Source: Clostridia bacterium (GTDB lineage Bacteria; Bacillota; Clostridia; Lachnospirales; Cellulosilyticaceae). From it: a DNA stretch of 7,796 nucleotides. The position numbers and the translations under genes were made by a program. The notes under the pieces are model-generated. The model saw only the letters and a program-made list of their open reading frames with translations, searched no databases and was not told the DNA's origin. Shown piece after piece: positions 7,258-7,796 of this stretch. The stretch's first letter is position 1, and every line of letters begins with the position of its first letter. The stretch is from positions 1-7,796 of the forward strand of contig JAQSYC010000069.1 of NCBI GenBank assembly GCA_029256345.1. The letters run 5' to 3'.

Positions 7258-7520
7258 TATAACAAACCCAATGGTCCAATATCTTATCCCTGCGATTATT
7301 CCTATCTATATTCCAGTAGTAAGTTACCCTTTTTATACATGTGAGTTGCGTTGTAATCTACTATAAAAAAGTAGACGCCTAGAAGTCTTTAGAAAGTTAC
7401 ACTAAAGAAGATTAGAAATAGTCTTAGTAAAAGTGGGAACTATATAGAAGCTGAAAATGGTTAATAATGTTGTAAAGAAATTATCAATAACAGCATTATT
7501 AGTGGGGATACCGATATTAG

Positions 7521-7580
7521 ACATGGCGAATTTGGTGATATTATCTTCTGTTAATTGAGTATTTTGAACATTGCGAATTT
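7521..7580. repeat. Short near-identical direct repeat (13-mer) within the IS relic
   Basis: ACATGGCGAATTT (7521-7533) and ACATTGCGAATTT (7568-7580) match at 12 of 13 positions, with 34 bases between them. On the - strand both copies spell KFAM, in two different frames of the transposase relic. This could be a small duplication made during decay, or chance in AT-rich DNA. Confidence 0.35.
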
Positions 7581-7607
7581 TACAATTAAAAATATATCGG
7601 ATATAAT
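7579..7607 (+). promoter_or_regulatory. Near-consensus sigma-A promoter for the downstream small multidrug export-like gene
   Basis: A -35 box TTTACA (7579-7584, one mismatch to TTGACA) and a perfect -10 box TATAAT (7602-7607) are separated by exactly 17 bases. Transcription would start near 7614 and give an untranslated leader of about 100 bases before the gene at 7717. It is the best promoter match I found in the intergenic parts of the window. It overlaps the degraded transposase on the other strand. Chance matches are fairly common in AT-rich DNA, so placement and spacing are the main support. Confidence 0.5.
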
Positions 7608-7716
7608 AATCTATACCTATTTGAAATACTATAGCATACTTAGCTCAATCTGGTAACGGTGGAGAGATTCATTAATTAACTTGAGTATTAAACGAATTAG
7701 CTAAAGGGGAAAGTGA

Positions 7717-7796
7717 ATGGAAGGTTTTATAAAAGAAATTCTTAAACTTTTAAGTATAGAATTGACGGTTATGATTACAGCTGCTTTACCAATCAT
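7717..7796 (+). CDS. Small multidrug export (COG2426-like) membrane protein, N-terminal part (3' end outside window)
   Basis: Only 26 codons are visible. The start is supported by AAAGGGGA at 7703-7710, six bases before the ATG. The protein begins MEGFIKEILKLLSIELTVMI and continues TAALPI: a short amphipathic lead followed by the beginning of a hydrophobic segment ending at Leu-Pro. This resembles the N-terminus of the small multidrug export protein family (PF06695), where the first membrane segment runs into an ELRGAIP motif; that motif would lie just beyond the window. The protein would sit in the cytoplasmic membrane. It is separated from galE by the IS relic and has its own candidate promoter, so it is probably not part of the sugar operon. 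With so little sequence, another small membrane protein remains possible. Confidence 0.55.
   Translation, partial: MEGFIKEILKLLSIELTVMITAALPI

Larger units (their letters stand above)
7302..7610 (-). pseudogene. Decayed IS3-family transposase, C-terminal end of the DDE domain
   Basis: Three blocks on the - strand together match the end of IS3-family OrfB, in the right order but in alternating frames. Reading downwards: a relic of IIHSD (bases ATTATTATATCCGAT, 7610-7596, read as IIISD); then, in another frame, NITKFAMSNIGIPTNNAVID followed by NFFTTL (about 7545-7465), matching the family's GIxxSMSxxGxxxDNAxxExFFxTLK; then VDYNATHMYKKGNLLLEYR with a stop (7361-7302), matching YNxxRIQxxLxxLSPxEYR. 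The spacing from the HSD aspartate to the catalytic-acid position is about 37-38 codons, close to the D(35)E spacing of the family once small indels are allowed. The catalytic Glu is Asp here, and at least two frameshifts and a stop at 7389-7391 interrupt the frame. The middle block lies in a frame open over 7402-7644. Only about a quarter of an IS remains. TTGGACCATTGGGTTTGT (- strand, 7283-7266) just beyond the stop might be the old terminal inverted repeat, but no partner end is visible. Confidence 0.7.

Noticed and set aside
7271..7366. Forward frame of 31 codons (MVQYLIPAIIPIYIPVV...) that could be a small hydrophobic peptide
   Set aside because: It has no good ribosome site and lies antisense to the transposase C-terminal block, which explains the sequence better.
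7357..7408. Two perfect small hairpins (TCTACT/AGTAGA at 7357-7375 and TCTTTAG/CTAAAGA at 7386-7408) as a galE terminator
   Set aside because: Both are AT-rich, short, and lack a following T-run on either strand. They fall inside the transposase relic.
7453..7557. Forward frame of about 33 codons containing ITALLVGIPILDM, loosely like part of a WecA/TagO-type sugar-phosphate transferase
   Set aside because: The same bases on the minus strand match IS3-family motifs far more specifically. The forward resemblance is short and has no supporting flanks.

Overview
This AT-rich window (poly-A/poly-T-rich coding sequence, strong AGGAGG-like ribosome binding sites, compact co-directional genes) looks like a low-GC Firmicute, most likely of the class Clostridia. 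The exact genus cannot be fixed from the sequence. Every intact gene is on the + strand.

Positions 1-6121 hold a sugar operon built around a nonulosonic acid (sialic-acid-like nine-carbon sugar). In order: the C-terminal part of a PtmE-like sugar-1-phosphate nucleotidyltransferase (cut by the window edge), a small GNAT acyltransferase, a CMP-nonulosonate synthetase (NeuA/LegF type), a hydrolysing nucleotide-sugar 2-epimerase (NeuC/LegG type), a nonulosonate synthase (NeuB/LegI type), a DegT-like PLP-dependent protein, and a FemAB-like GNAT-fold acyl/aminoacyl transferase. The core steps are: the epimerase releases a free 2-epimerised hexosamine, the synthase condenses it with phosphoenolpyruvate, and the cytidylyltransferase activates the product with CTP. 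The PtmE-like enzyme beside these genes favours the GDP-linked legionaminic acid route known from Campylobacter over plain N-acetylneuraminate. The most likely use is decoration of flagellin or another surface polymer, but no glycosyltransferase or flagellar gene is visible here. The genes from neuA to the DegT-like gene overlap or nearly touch, which suggests translational coupling. The DegT-like and FemAB-like pair is not part of the textbook pathway and is the best candidate for an undescribed tailoring step.

Positions 6122-6261 are a 140-base gap with no clear terminator or promoter. galE (6262-7257) follows. It encodes a full-length UDP-glucose 4-epimerase with a cysteine at the gate position that is tyrosine in E. 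coli, which predicts activity on UDP-GlcNAc/UDP-GalNAc as well.

Positions 7258-7716 look empty on the + strand but carry the frameshifted C-terminal end of an IS3-family transposase on the - strand (about 7302-7610). A near-consensus sigma-A promoter (7579-7607) sits within this relic and points at the last gene. That gene starts at 7717, runs off the window, and resembles the start of a small multidrug export (COG2426-like) membrane protein.
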